Assembly: GCA_005878835.1 (NCBI GenBank)
Contig: VBMV01000055.1
Location: forward strand, 1-64,000
Length of the DNA: 64,000 nucleotides
Origin: Gammaproteobacteria bacterium
GTDB taxonomy: Bacteria > Pseudomonadota > Gammaproteobacteria > Steroidobacterales > Steroidobacteraceae
Direction of reading: 5' to 3'
Part shown: positions 19,776 through 28,260 of the stretch, one piece after another
Position numbering within the stretch: position 1 is the first letter of the stretch
Layout of the letters: each line of letters opens with the position of its first letter
Program-made: the position numbers and the translations under genes
The notes under the pieces: generated by a model
Database searches by the model: none
What the model was told of the DNA's origin: nothing
Seen by the model: the letters and a program-made list of their open reading frames with translations, nothing else

Positions 19776-20373
19776 CCCCAACGCGCGACCGGAGTACCTG
19801 GCGGCGTTTCGCGAGATCATCGGGCGCATTGCCGCCTCGCTGGCGGGATCGCCGCCGCGCGCGTTGCCGGTGCAGATGTACGTCGCCGGCGGCGCGGCGC
19901 TGCACCTGTATACCGGGGAGCGGGTCTCCCGGGACATCGATGCCACCTTTTCTCATCGCATCGCACTGCCGGAGAATCTGGAAGTCGCGTATCGCGACGC
20001 CGACGGGGCCGCGCGCCTGCTGTACTTCGACCGCCAGTTCAACGACACGTTCGGGCTGCTGCACGAGGACGCCTACGAGGATTCGGTACCGCTCGCGCTC
20101 GAGGGCCTCGATTCCACCGCCCTGCAGGTTCGTCTGCTCTCGGCGCTCGACCTGGCGGTGAGCAAACTCGGCCGCTTCTCCAGCCAGGACCAGCAGGACA
20201 TCGAAAGCCTGGCGCGACACAAGCTGGTGAGCTCCGTGGCGCTGCGGCGACGGGCACAGGGGGCGCTGCGCGGCTACGTGGGCGATACCGCCCGGGTTCA
20301 GGGCGCGATCGAAGTGGCGGTGCGGGTGGTGGCCGACCTCGAGGCGCGCGGCGGCAGGGCGCGCGGCCGGTAG
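19765..20373 (+). CDS. Nucleotidyltransferase-like protein (AbiEii/DUF6036-like), candidate toxin
   Basis: A 202-residue protein. AGGAALHLYTG (residues 41-51) followed by SRDIDATF (55-62) gives the GG...DxD nucleotidyltransferase signature with metal-binding Asp57 and Asp59, as in AbiEii-type toxins and their DUF6036 relatives. A later ALDLAVSKLGRF segment is also typical of these families. Toxins of this class transfer nucleotides to tRNA or proteins and stop growth. It overlaps the HTH gene by 11 bases from this ATG; another in-frame ATG lies at 19750. The pair sits between the duplicated priA end and argS, an accessory position. The actual activity is untested. Confidence 0.7.
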   Translation: MRPDPNARPEYLAAFREIIGRIAASLAGSPPRALPVQMYVAGGAALHLYTGERVSRDIDATFSHRIALPENLEVAYRDADGAARLLYFDRQFNDTFGLLHEDAYEDSVPLALEGLDSTALQVRLLSALDLAVSKLGRFSSQDQQDIESLARHKLVSSVALRRRAQGALRGYVGDTARVQGAIEVAVRVVADLEARGGRARGR

Positions 20374-20442
20374 CGGCGCTACGCGGCGAGGCGCGCCGCT
20401 TCGGGTACACTTGCGCGCCTGCCAAACGCGCGGATTTCCCTA

Positions 20443-22200
20443 TTGAAGCAGGAACTCGAGCAACTGTTGCTGGCCTCCCTCGCCAAGCTCACCGGGAGCG
20501 TGCTCACCGAGATGCCCGCACCTTCCGCGGTGGTCGTCGAGCGCACCCGCGACAGCGGGCACGGCGAGTTCACCACCAACCTCGCGCTGCGGCTGGCCAG
20601 GGCGGCACGGCGCGATCCGCGCGAGCTGGCGGCCGCCATCGTGGCGGCGCTGCCGGCGAGTCCCCTGCTCTCGCGCACCGAGGTGGCGGGCGCCGGATTC
20701 ATCAACTTCCACCTGGCGCCTGAGGCGTACGCGCGCGAGCTCGCGAGCATCCACGCGCTCGGCAGCGCTTACGGTGAGAGCCGGCTCGGCCAGGGCGAGC
20801 GGGTGCTGCTGGAGTTCGTGTCCGCGAACCCGACCGGGCCGCTGCACGTGGGTCACGGGCGCCAGGCCGCCTACGGCGCCACGCTCGCGAACATTCTCGC
20901 CGCGGTAGGCTTCGAGGTGGCGCGCGAGTACTACATCAACGATGCCGGGCGGCAGATGGACATCCTCGCCGTCAGCACCTGGCTGCGCTATCTCGGCCTG
21001 TGTGGCGAGGAGTTGCCGTTTCCGCAGAACGGTTACCGCGGCGACTACGTGCTCCCGCTGGCGCACAAGCTCAAAGCCTTGGTGCGCGAGCAGCTGCGCC
21101 GCCCGGCGGCGAGCGTGCTCGCGCAGCTGCCGCAGGATGCCCCGGCGGGCGACAAGGAAGCCTACATCGATGCACTCATCGCGCGCGCGCGCGAGCTGCT
21201 GGGGGCGGAGGGCTTCGGCCGGGTGCTGGAGCTGTCGCTCGGCGAAATGCTGGCGGACATCCGCAATGACCTCGGCGAATTCGGCGTGGTGTTCGATCAC
21301 TGGTCCTCCGAGCGTGCGCTCGCGGACAGCGGCGCGATCGATCACGCGCTGGCGGTGCTCGAAGCGCGCGGCCGGCTGCAGCGGCGCGACGGCGCGCTGT
21401 GGTTCCGCGCCAGCGAGTTCGGCGACGAGAAGGATCGCGTGGTGGTGCGCGAGAACGGCCAGAAGACCTACTTCGCCTCCGATATCGCCTATCACCTGCA
21501 GAAGCGCGAGCGCGGCTTCGCGCGTCTCATCGACGTGCTGGGCGCCGATCATCATGGTTATGTCGCGCGGGTGCGCGCGGGGCTCATCGCCATGGGTGAG
21601 CCGGGCGAGTGCCTGGAGGCGACGCTGATCCAGTTCGTGAGCCTGTTCCGCGGCGCCGAGAAGATTCCCATGGGCAAGCGCGAGGCGCAGTTCGTCAGCT
21701 TGCGCCAGCTGCGTGAGGAAGTCGGCAACGACGCCTGCCGTTTCTTCTACCTGATGCGCAGCCACGATCAGCCGCTCGACTTCGACCTGGAGCTCGCCAA
21801 GTCGCACAGCAACGACAACCCGGTGTACTACATTCAATATGCGCACGCGCGCGTGGCGAGCGTCATGAAACAGCTCGCCGCCCGCGGCCTGTCCTTCGAT
21901 CGCGATGCCGGGCTCGCCGCCGCCGCCATGCTCGACGACGCCCACGAGCAGGCGGTGCTCAGCTCACTCACGCGCTACCCGGAAGTTCTGGAGCAGGCGG
22001 CCGTCAACCGCGCGCCGCACGCCCTGGCGCACTACCTGCGCGATCTCGCCAACGTCTTTCACACCTACTACAACGCGCAAGCCTTCATCGTCGGCGAGAC
22101 CGCCTTGCGCAACGCGCGCCTGACGCTGGTCCTCGGGGTGCAGCAGGTGCTGCGCAACGGCCTCACGCTGCTCGGCGTGTCGGCGCCGCAGAGCATGTGA
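20443..22200 (+). CDS. argS: Arginyl-tRNA synthetase
   Basis: A 585-residue class I synthetase that charges tRNA-Arg. The N-terminal Add1 domain is followed by the ATP-binding motif NPTGPLHVGHGRQAAYG (HIGH type, near residue 130), then YYINDAGRQMD. The KMSK position reads KIPMGKR, a relaxed form that is normal for ArgRS. The anticodon-binding DALR domain is at the C-terminus (YAHARVASV and later). The start is TTG at 20443, giving the expected length and N-terminus; no ATG fits. The SPOR-domain gene follows after three bases, so they share a transcript. Confidence 0.96.
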   Translation: MKQELEQLLLASLAKLTGSVLTEMPAPSAVVVERTRDSGHGEFTTNLALRLARAARRDPRELAAAIVAALPASPLLSRTEVAGAGFINFHLAPEAYARELASIHALGSAYGESRLGQGERVLLEFVSANPTGPLHVGHGRQAAYGATLANILAAVGFEVAREYYINDAGRQMDILAVSTWLRYLGLCGEELPFPQNGYRGDYVLPLAHKLKALVREQLRRPAASVLAQLPQDAPAGDKEAYIDALIARARELLGAEGFGRVLELSLGEMLADIRNDLGEFGVVFDHWSSERALADSGAIDHALAVLEARGRLQRRDGALWFRASEFGDEKDRVVVRENGQKTYFASDIAYHLQKRERGFARLIDVLGADHHGYVARVRAGLIAMGEPGECLEATLIQFVSLFRGAEKIPMGKREAQFVSLRQLREEVGNDACRFFYLMRSHDQPLDFDLELAKSHSNDNPVYYIQYAHARVASVMKQLAARGLSFDRDAGLAAAAMLDDAHEQAVLSSLTRYPEVLEQAAVNRAPHALAHYLRDLANVFHTYYNAQAFIVGETALRNARLTLVLGVQQVLRNGLTLLGVSAPQSM

Positions 22201-22203
22201 CGC

Positions 22204-22785
22204 ATGGCGAAACTGACGACCCGCGACTACAAGTCCACGCAGCGACGTGCGCCGGATCTCAGGCGCCTGCGCGAGTTCGGTTACGGCATGCTGGCCGGAA
22301 TCGTGCTGGCGAGCACGGCGTTCGTCTACCTCGGCGGCACGCCGCGCAAGAGCCGCGACACCGCCGATGCGCCGCGGCCCGATCCTTACCGTGCCGCCCC
22401 TGCCGATGCCGACAGCGGTGGCGTGGGCCCGGGCAGAACTGCCGAAAAATACGACTTCTACCAGATGCTGCCGAACTTCGAAGTGGTGGTGCCGGAGAAG
22501 GACAAGGACGTCAAGCGCGATCCGCCGGCGGCGGCGAAGATCGAACGCCCCGGCGTGTACGTGCTGCAGGCGGGCTCGTATCGCAACGAAGCCGACGCCG
22601 ATCGGGTGCGCGCGCAGCTCGCGCTGCAGGGCGTCGACGCCAGGGTACAGCGCGTCGCGGTGGACGCCGATGTCTGGCATCGCGTGCGCATCGGCCCGAT
22701 CAGCAACCTGGAGGAGCTCAACAAGGTGCGCCGGCAGCTGCGGGCGGCCGAGGTCGATGCGCTGGTGATCCGGGTGGGAGACTGA
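22204..22785 (+). CDS. SPOR-domain protein (FtsN-like)
   Basis: A 193-residue bitopic inner-membrane protein. It has a short basic cytoplasmic tail, one membrane helix at residues about 28-46 (GMLAGIVLASTAFVYLGG), a low-complexity linker and a C-terminal SPOR domain (GVYVLQAGSYRNEADADR through VIRVGD). SPOR domains bind denuded peptidoglycan glycan strands at the division septum. The argS-SPOR pairing is common in gammaproteobacteria, where the gene is often called ftsN-like. A complete FtsN also has short helices needed for FtsA and FtsQLB activation, which I cannot confirm here, so I leave the symbol empty. Confidence 0.87.
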   Translation: MAKLTTRDYKSTQRRAPDLRRLREFGYGMLAGIVLASTAFVYLGGTPRKSRDTADAPRPDPYRAAPADADSGGVGPGRTAEKYDFYQMLPNFEVVVPEKDKDVKRDPPAAAKIERPGVYVLQAGSYRNEADADRVRAQLALQGVDARVQRVAVDADVWHRVRIGPISNLEELNKVRRQLRAAEVDALVIRVGD

Positions 22786-22796
22786 GGAGCACTCAC

Positions 22797-23387
22797 ATGA
22801 AACTCGTCGTGACTCTCGTGTTCGCGGTGTTCGCCGCTCAGGCCGCACTGGCGCAGGAGGCGAAGCCCTCGGAAGCATCCGTCCGGCAGCTCTTCGAGGT
22901 GATGCACAGCAGCAAGCTCCTCGACGCCTACATGACCCAGATCGACACCACGGTGCGCGCCTCGATGCAGCAGGCTCTCGCCGGGCAACAGCTGAACCCG
23001 AAGCAGCAGAAGATCCTGGACGACATGGGACGCCAGATCGGCTCGCTGGTGAAGGCGGAGCTGAACTGGCCGGCCATCGAGCCGTTGATGATCGACGTGT
23101 ACCGCAACACCTTCAGTCAGCACGAGGTGGATGGCATGCTCGTGTTCTATCGGTCCGAGGCCGGACAGGCCGTCATCGCCAAGCTGCCCACGGCCATGCA
23201 GCTGTCGATGACCGGCATCCAGAGCCATGCGCAGGCTCTCACGCCCAAGATCGTGCAGCTGGAGAAGGATACGGCCGCGCAGCTCAAGGCGGCCGCCGAC
23301 CCGCAGCCGGCCGCGCCATCCGCGCAGGGCGCGCAACCGCCGCAGCCCCAGCCGCAGCCACAACCGCCGCAGTCGCCTCACCGCTAG
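22797..23387 (+). CDS. DUF2059 secreted protein
   Basis: A 196-residue periplasmic protein with the signal peptide KLVVTLVFAVFAAQAALA. The helical DUF2059 core includes VRQLFEVMHSSKLLDAYM and DVYRNTFSQHEVDGMLVFY, with the characteristic AGQAVIAKLPTAM stretch. The C-terminus is low-complexity Pro/Gln (PQPQPQPQPPQ). The function of DUF2059 is unknown. The ATG at 22797 follows GAGGAG; longer in-frame starts would run through the SPOR gene. It is 11 bases downstream of the SPOR gene and may be in the same operon. The Pro/Gln tail may be prone to length variation. Confidence 0.87.
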   Translation: MKLVVTLVFAVFAAQAALAQEAKPSEASVRQLFEVMHSSKLLDAYMTQIDTTVRASMQQALAGQQLNPKQQKILDDMGRQIGSLVKAELNWPAIEPLMIDVYRNTFSQHEVDGMLVFYRSEAGQAVIAKLPTAMQLSMTGIQSHAQALTPKIVQLEKDTAAQLKAAADPQPAAPSAQGAQPPQPQPQPQPPQSPHR

Positions 23388-23478
23388 GCGAGCGCATCCT
23401 CTCCCGCCCAGGGGCGCGGCAGAGCAGCGCGGAGATTCCCGCACTGGCTCGCAGCCGACGTCGGTGTTAGCTGCTGTA

Positions 23479-24672
23479 ATGCGCGGCATGAAACCGCGGT
23501 CGAGGAGATTCTTCGATTCCCAGCCAGAACCTGTGATCGACGTCACACGGCTGGTCGCGCGCCTGATGAAGGGAAGACTGCCGACCGGCGTCGACCGGGT
23601 GTGTCTCACCTACGTGCAGCGCTATGCCAACAGAGCCCGCGCCGCCCTGCACCGCGGGCCGTTTAACATCATCCTGCCCGCCGCGGCCTCACGCGAGCTC
23701 TTCGCGCTGCTGCTCGCGCCGCCGCGCAATCTCACCCGGCGCGTCGTAGCTCTGGTCGCGAAGGCGGCGCTGTTCGCATGGCGCAAGCGCAGTTGCGCGG
23801 GCTCGATGCTGCTGAACATCGGCCACAGCGGGCCGGAGCAACCACAATATGTCGCCTGGCTGCGTCGCCGCGGGCTGCGGCCGGTGTTCATGATTCACGA
23901 TGTGATTCCCGTCACGCACCCGGAATACTGCCGTCCGCCCGAACAGCAACGGCATATCCGGCGCTTGGATGCCGTGCTGCGCAGCGCCGCCGCAGTCATC
24001 ACCAACTCCAGGGCCACGCTGCACGCCGTGTCGGAATACGCACTGCGCCGGGGACTCCAGATGCCGCCGGCGATCGCAGCGCCCCTGGCGGCGGCCGCTT
24101 TCTCCCCCGACTCGGACCAGCGGCCGCTGACGGAGCCGTATTTTGTGATGCTCAGCACAATCGAGCCGCGCAAGAACCACTGGATGATCCTGCAGGTGTG
24201 GCGCCGTCTGGTGGAGCGCCACGGCGCGGGGGCGCCCCGTCTGGTTGTGGTCGGGCAACGCGGCTGGGAGTGTGAGAACGTTCTCGATCTGTTGGAGAGA
24301 TGTGAATCATTGCGTGGCTTTGTCCTGGAGAAGCCCGTATGTTCCGACTCGGAGTTGGTTACATATCTACGTCACGCCCAGGCGCTGCTGTTTCCCTCGT
24401 TCGTGGAGGGCTACGGCCTGCCGCTGGTCGAGGCGCTCTCGCTGGGAGTCCCAGCGATCGCGAGTGATTTGCCCGTGTTCCGCGAGATCGCCGCTGACAT
24501 TCCCGAGTACCTGGACCCGTTGGACGCCATAGGCTGGTTGAGATGCATCGAGTCCTTTTGTCAGCCCGACAGCCCGCTCAGGCAGAACCAGCTCCTGAAG
24601 ATGTCGCGTTTCATCCCGCCCGCGTGGGCCAAGCACTTCGAGACCTTCGAAGGACTGCTGCGCCAGGTGTGA
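23479..24672 (+). CDS. GT-B glycosyltransferase (GT4-like), first gene of capsule operon
   Basis: A 397-residue cytoplasmic glycosyltransferase. The C-terminal Rossmann domain has FVMLSTIEPRKNHWMILQVW, VVVGQRGWECENV and the donor-binding E-x7-E motif SFVEGYGLPLVEALSLG. The N-terminal domain includes FMIHDVIPVTHPEY. It resembles mannosyl/rhamnosyl transferases of capsule and O-antigen loci; the sugar cannot be read from sequence. ATG at 23479 is given, with a second ATG at 23488. The stop overlaps the next gene's GTG start. It starts a run of same-strand genes that continues to 36404. Confidence 0.87.
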   Translation: MRGMKPRSRRFFDSQPEPVIDVTRLVARLMKGRLPTGVDRVCLTYVQRYANRARAALHRGPFNIILPAAASRELFALLLAPPRNLTRRVVALVAKAALFAWRKRSCAGSMLLNIGHSGPEQPQYVAWLRRRGLRPVFMIHDVIPVTHPEYCRPPEQQRHIRRLDAVLRSAAAVITNSRATLHAVSEYALRRGLQMPPAIAAPLAAAAFSPDSDQRPLTEPYFVMLSTIEPRKNHWMILQVWRRLVERHGAGAPRLVVVGQRGWECENVLDLLERCESLRGFVLEKPVCSDSELVTYLRHAQALLFPSFVEGYGLPLVEALSLGVPAIASDLPVFREIAADIPEYLDPLDAIGWLRCIESFCQPDSPLRQNQLLKMSRFIPPAWAKHFETFEGLLRQV

Positions 24673-25694
24673 AGCTGCCGGCGCGCGTCTTCGCCTGCGG
24701 CTTCTCGCTCAACAAACGACGCATCCTGCGGCGCTTCGCCGGCGACTCGATCGTCCACTGCGTCCGGCACGCGCGCCGCATACCGCCGGGCTCGACCCTG
24801 CTGCTGTGGGGAAGCACCGCCGCGCCGCCGGGCCTCACCGCGGATGTCGCGCTCATCCGGGTCGAGGACGGATTCCTGCGATCCGTGGGCCTGGGGGCGG
24901 AGCTCGCCCGTCCGGTGTCCTGGGTCATGGATCGCACCGGCATCTATTACGACGCCACCCGCCCCTCGGATCTGGAGCAGCTGCTGCAGAGCTGCGAGTT
25001 CACGCCGCAGCTGCTGGCGCGGGCCGCCGCGCTGCGCGAGCGCATCGTTACATCCGGCATCACCAAGTACAGCGTGGGGGAGCGGGCCTGGCGCCGGCCG
25101 GCGCGCTCGCGGGTGATCCTCGTGCCGGGGCAGGTGGAGTCGGACGCGTCGCTCCGCCTCGGTGCGCCCTCGCTGCGCACCAACATCGGCCTGGTACGGG
25201 CGGTGCGCGAGGCAAACCCCGACAGCTACCTGCTGTACAAGCCGCATCCCGACGTGGCCGCGGGCCTGCGGGCGCGCGGCGAGGGCGAGCGGCAGGTGCG
25301 CGACTGGTGTGACGAGGTGCTCACCGAGGTCGCGATGGGCAGGCTCCTCGAGCAGGTGGACGAGGTGCACGTGCTGACCTCGCTCGCGGGATTCGAGGCA
25401 TTGATGCGCGGCAAGTTCGTGGTCTGCCACGGCCTGCCGTTCTACGCCGGCTGGGGACTCACCCAGGATATCGAGCCAGTCGGGCGGCGCCGGCGGCGGC
25501 TGACCATCGATGAGCTGGTGGCGGGGACCTTGCTCCTCTACCCGACTTACGCGAGTCGCCGCACCGGCCGCTACCTCAGCGCCGAGCAGGCGCTCGATGA
25601 GCTGCTGGCATGGCGCGAGGCCGCGGGTACGCCGAATCGAGCCTGGCAACAGCTGCGCCGGGCGGTGTTGCGGCTGACCGTGGCGCGCCCATGA
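24669..25694 (+). CDS. KpsC-like capsule linker enzyme, single module
   Basis: A 341-residue protein matching one module of KpsC: VEDGFLRSVGLGAELARP, SWVMDRTGIYYDATRPSDL, ILVPGQVESDAS, YKPHPDV and LTSLAGFEALMRGKFVV. In E. coli KpsC is about 675 residues, with two such modules that alternately add beta-Kdo residues to the phosphatidylglycerol linker of group 2 capsules. Only one module is encoded here, so it may make a shorter linker or work with another enzyme. The GTG at 24669 overlaps the preceding stop (GTGA), and the 3' end overlaps the KpsS-like gene (ATGA). Confidence 0.85.
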   Translation: MKLPARVFACGFSLNKRRILRRFAGDSIVHCVRHARRIPPGSTLLLWGSTAAPPGLTADVALIRVEDGFLRSVGLGAELARPVSWVMDRTGIYYDATRPSDLEQLLQSCEFTPQLLARAAALRERIVTSGITKYSVGERAWRRPARSRVILVPGQVESDASLRLGAPSLRTNIGLVRAVREANPDSYLLYKPHPDVAAGLRARGEGERQVRDWCDEVLTEVAMGRLLEQVDEVHVLTSLAGFEALMRGKFVVCHGLPFYAGWGLTQDIEPVGRRRRRLTIDELVAGTLLLYPTYASRRTGRYLSAEQALDELLAWREAAGTPNRAWQQLRRAVLRLTVARP

Positions 25695-27064
25695 GGGATG
25701 CCCGCCGGGACACGCTGCGCGCCAAGAAGGTCCTGCTGCTGCAGGGCCCCGTGGGGCCTTTCTTCCGACGGCTCGCGAAACTCCTGCGAGCGGGGGGCGC
25801 CGAGGTCCACAAGGTCAACTTCAACGGCGGCGACTGCCTGTTTTATCCGACCAACGCGCTGACCTGGCGTGGCCATCCCGGCGACTGGCCGCAATTCCTC
25901 GCCCGTTTCCTGGAACAACGGCAGATCGACATCGTGCTGTTGTTCGGCGATTGCCGGCCGATTCACCGGGTGGCCCGCACGGTCGCGCAGCAGCATGGCG
26001 TCAAGGTCGGCGCTTTCGAAGAAGGCTACCTCCGGCCCAACTTCATTACCTTCGAGCAGTTTGGCGTCAACGGCTATTCGCGGATTCCACGCCGGGCAGA
26101 GTTCTATCGCCATCTGGCGTGCGCACCGGACAAACCGGAGCTCGACGTCGGCAACACGTTCCGGTACGCGGCTTTGTGGGCAGCTCTGTATTACGTCGCC
26201 GCCGCCATCGGGCGTCCCTGGTTCGCGCGCTATCGACATCATCGCCGCCTGAGGCTGTCGGAGATGTTCCCCTGGCTGCGCTCGGCATGGCGCAAGGTGC
26301 TCTGTGCTTACAGGGAACGCGCGATGCTCGGGGTGCTCACGCGCGCTCTGCATAAGAGATTCTTCCTCGTGCCCCTGCAGATATCCGTCGACTCCCAGGT
26401 CCGGCAGCATTCCGACTTTCGCTCCGTCGCACAGTTCATCCGCCACGTGGTGAGCTCATTCGCCGCACGCGCGCCGGCTGACGTCGCACTGGTGATCAAG
26501 CACCATCCGCTCGGCCGTGGATCCCACGATTACAGTCGTCTGATCGGCCGACTGCGAGAGGAGTTCGGGCTCGGCCAGCGACTGCTCTACATCCACGATC
26601 AACACCTGCCGACCCTGCTGGAGAGCATGCGCGGCGCCGTGGTGATCAACAGCACGGTCGGTCTCTCAGCCCTGTCGCATGACGCGCCCGTCAAGGTCTG
26701 CGGCGTGGCGATATACGACATCCAGGGCCTCACGTTTCAAGGATCGCTCGATGACTTCTGGCAAGGGGCGGATTCGTTTCGACCGGATCCCGACCTGTTG
26801 CGGCGCTTCCGCGCCTATCTGATCGAGCGGACGCAGATCAACGGCAGCTTCTACGCCGGCAGGATCGAGGCCACCGCAGGCGCCGCGCTGGCCTTGGTCG
26901 CGCGGGCACTGCGCGCCCCGGAGCAGAGCGACTCAGCGACGCTGCAAATCTACGCGTCACGCGCCACGGATACACAGCCTTCCGCCGCGCTGGAACGGGT
27001 TTCTGCTGTGTCGGAGCCGAGCGACTCCGCGACGCTGCAAATCTACGCTTCACGCGCCACGTAA
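25691..27064 (+). CDS. KpsS-like capsule linker glycosyltransferase with duplicated C-terminus
   Basis: A 457-residue protein with KpsS-type features: LLLQGPVGPFFRRLAKLL at the N-terminus, VNFNGGDCLFYP, GAFEEGYLRPNFIT, IKHHPLGRG and a late VINSTVGLSALSHD. KpsS adds the first beta-Kdo to the lipid acceptor of ABC-exported capsules. The C-terminal 45 residues are unusual: SDSATLQIYASRAT occurs twice, separated by about 17 residues, encoded by 42-bp repeats with two mismatches. The second copy ends at the stop codon. The ATG at 25691 overlaps the upstream stop by four bases. Confidence 0.87.
   Translation: MRDARRDTLRAKKVLLLQGPVGPFFRRLAKLLRAGGAEVHKVNFNGGDCLFYPTNALTWRGHPGDWPQFLARFLEQRQIDIVLLFGDCRPIHRVARTVAQQHGVKVGAFEEGYLRPNFITFEQFGVNGYSRIPRRAEFYRHLACAPDKPELDVGNTFRYAALWAALYYVAAAIGRPWFARYRHHRRLRLSEMFPWLRSAWRKVLCAYRERAMLGVLTRALHKRFFLVPLQISVDSQVRQHSDFRSVAQFIRHVVSSFAARAPADVALVIKHHPLGRGSHDYSRLIGRLREEFGLGQRLLYIHDQHLPTLLESMRGAVVINSTVGLSALSHDAPVKVCGVAIYDIQGLTFQGSLDDFWQGADSFRPDPDLLRRFRAYLIERTQINGSFYAGRIEATAGAALALVARALRAPEQSDSATLQIYASRATDTQPSAALERVSAVSEPSDSATLQIYASRAT
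26927..26968 (+). repeat. 42-bp in-frame repeat, first copy (KpsS C-terminus)
   Basis: Matches 27020-27061 with two differences. It encodes SDSATLQIYASRAT. The second copy ends directly at the stop codon, so the gene's 3' end has been duplicated inside the frame. Confidence 0.93.
27020..27061 (+). repeat. 42-bp in-frame repeat, second copy (KpsS C-terminus)
   Basis: Second copy of the 42-bp unit at 26927-26968, running up to the TAA of the KpsS-like gene. Confidence 0.93.
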
Positions 27065-27093
27065 CGCGAACCTGAGTTCATCGAGAAACCAGC

Positions 27094-28260
27094 TTGGACG
27101 CCTTCGTTGAAACTAACCCCATAGACCGCGCCCGCCGGCTCGCAGCGCGTGCCCGCCGGCTCGCCGCGCGCGCCATGCATCTCAACAGGCTGTTCGTATG
27201 CCTGGTGGTCGTTCCCACCGCACTCGCGGTGCTGTACTTCGGGGTGCTCGCGCATGACGTGTACGTTTCGGAGTCGCAGTTCGTCGTACGCACCGTGCAA
27301 CATTCAATGGCGAGCGGCCTCGGTAGTCTCCTGCAGAGCACTGGACTCACCCAGGGAAGTGAGGACGTCTACAGCGTCGAGAATTTCCTGATCTCCCGCG
27401 ATGCATTGCAGAGCCTCGAGCAGCGGCATCACCTCAAGCGCTCCTTCGGCAGTCACAAGATCGATCTGCTGGCGCGCTTTGACCCGCTGGGATGGGACGG
27501 CAGCTTCGAAGCTCTGCTTCGCTACTTTCAGAGGTTCGTCGCCAGGCCCGACCTCGATTCGACCTCCTCGATCCTGACACTGACGGTGCGTGCCTTCAGC
27601 GCCCGAGAGGCTTATGCCATCAATGAGGATCTCCTCAGGATGAGCGAGGATTTCGTCAACCGGCTCAATGAGCGTGCGCGCCGGGATCTGGTGCGCTTCG
27701 CCACCGCGGACGTGGACAGCGCCGAGCAACAGCAGCGCGCGGCGGTCCTGGCCCTTTCCAAGTACCGCAACGCCCAATCACTGTACGACCCCGATAAGCA
27801 GTCCGACCTGCAGCTCCAGGAGGTCGGAGCGCTGCAGGCTGAGCTCGTGGCGACTCGCAAGCAGCTCGCCGACGTGCGCGCGATGGCCAGGGACAATCCG
27901 CAGATTCCGGTTCTGGAGAACCGCGTTCGCGTCCTGTCAGGCGCGATCGGGTCGGAAATGGCGAAGGTGGCGGGTGACCGCTCCTCACTATCGAGCAAGA
28001 CGCCCCAGTACGAAGGCATCACCCTCGATCGGGATTTCGCCGCCAAGTACCTCGGGGTCGCTCTGGATTCGCTGGAGCAGGCACGCGCAAATGCCATGAG
28101 TCAACAGCTGTATATCGAGCGCATCGAGGAGCCCAACGAGCCGGACGTCGCGATCGAGCCCAAGGCGCTGCGCGACATTGCGGCAACGATGCTGCTGAGC
28201 CTGATCGTCTGGGCTCTGGCCTCTCTGCTCGTCACGGCGGTCAGGGAGCATGCCGACTGA
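27094..28260 (+). CDS. KpsE/BexC-type capsule export inner-membrane protein
   Basis: A 388-residue protein of the polysaccharide co-polymerase-like export family. It has a membrane helix at about residues 32-52 (LFVCLVVVPTALAVLYFGVL), a periplasmic part beginning YVSESQFVVRT with long coiled-coil helices, and a second membrane helix near the C-terminus (MLLSLIVWALASLLV). It bridges the KpsMT transporter and the outer-membrane pore. The start is TTG at 27094. The extreme N-terminus carries a 21-bp tandem duplication that repeats RRLAARA. The stop overlaps the permease ATG by one base. Confidence 0.87.
   Translation: MDAFVETNPIDRARRLAARARRLAARAMHLNRLFVCLVVVPTALAVLYFGVLAHDVYVSESQFVVRTVQHSMASGLGSLLQSTGLTQGSEDVYSVENFLISRDALQSLEQRHHLKRSFGSHKIDLLARFDPLGWDGSFEALLRYFQRFVARPDLDSTSSILTLTVRAFSAREAYAINEDLLRMSEDFVNRLNERARRDLVRFATADVDSAEQQQRAAVLALSKYRNAQSLYDPDKQSDLQLQEVGALQAELVATRKQLADVRAMARDNPQIPVLENRVRVLSGAIGSEMAKVAGDRSSLSSKTPQYEGITLDRDFAAKYLGVALDSLEQARANAMSQQLYIERIEEPNEPDVAIEPKALRDIAATMLLSLIVWALASLLVTAVREHAD
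27130..27171 (+). repeat. Two tandem 21-bp repeats at the KpsE N-terminus
   Basis: Units 27130-27150 and 27151-27171 begin with the same 14 bases (GCCCGCCGGCTCGC) and differ at few sites. They encode a seven-residue basic repeat before the first membrane helix. The tract lies about 70 bases after the KpsS 3'-end duplication. Confidence 0.8.

Noticed and set aside
20440-21945. Long minus-strand frame opposite argS
   Set aside because: ArgS is certain on the plus strand and no recognisable protein is seen on the minus strand.
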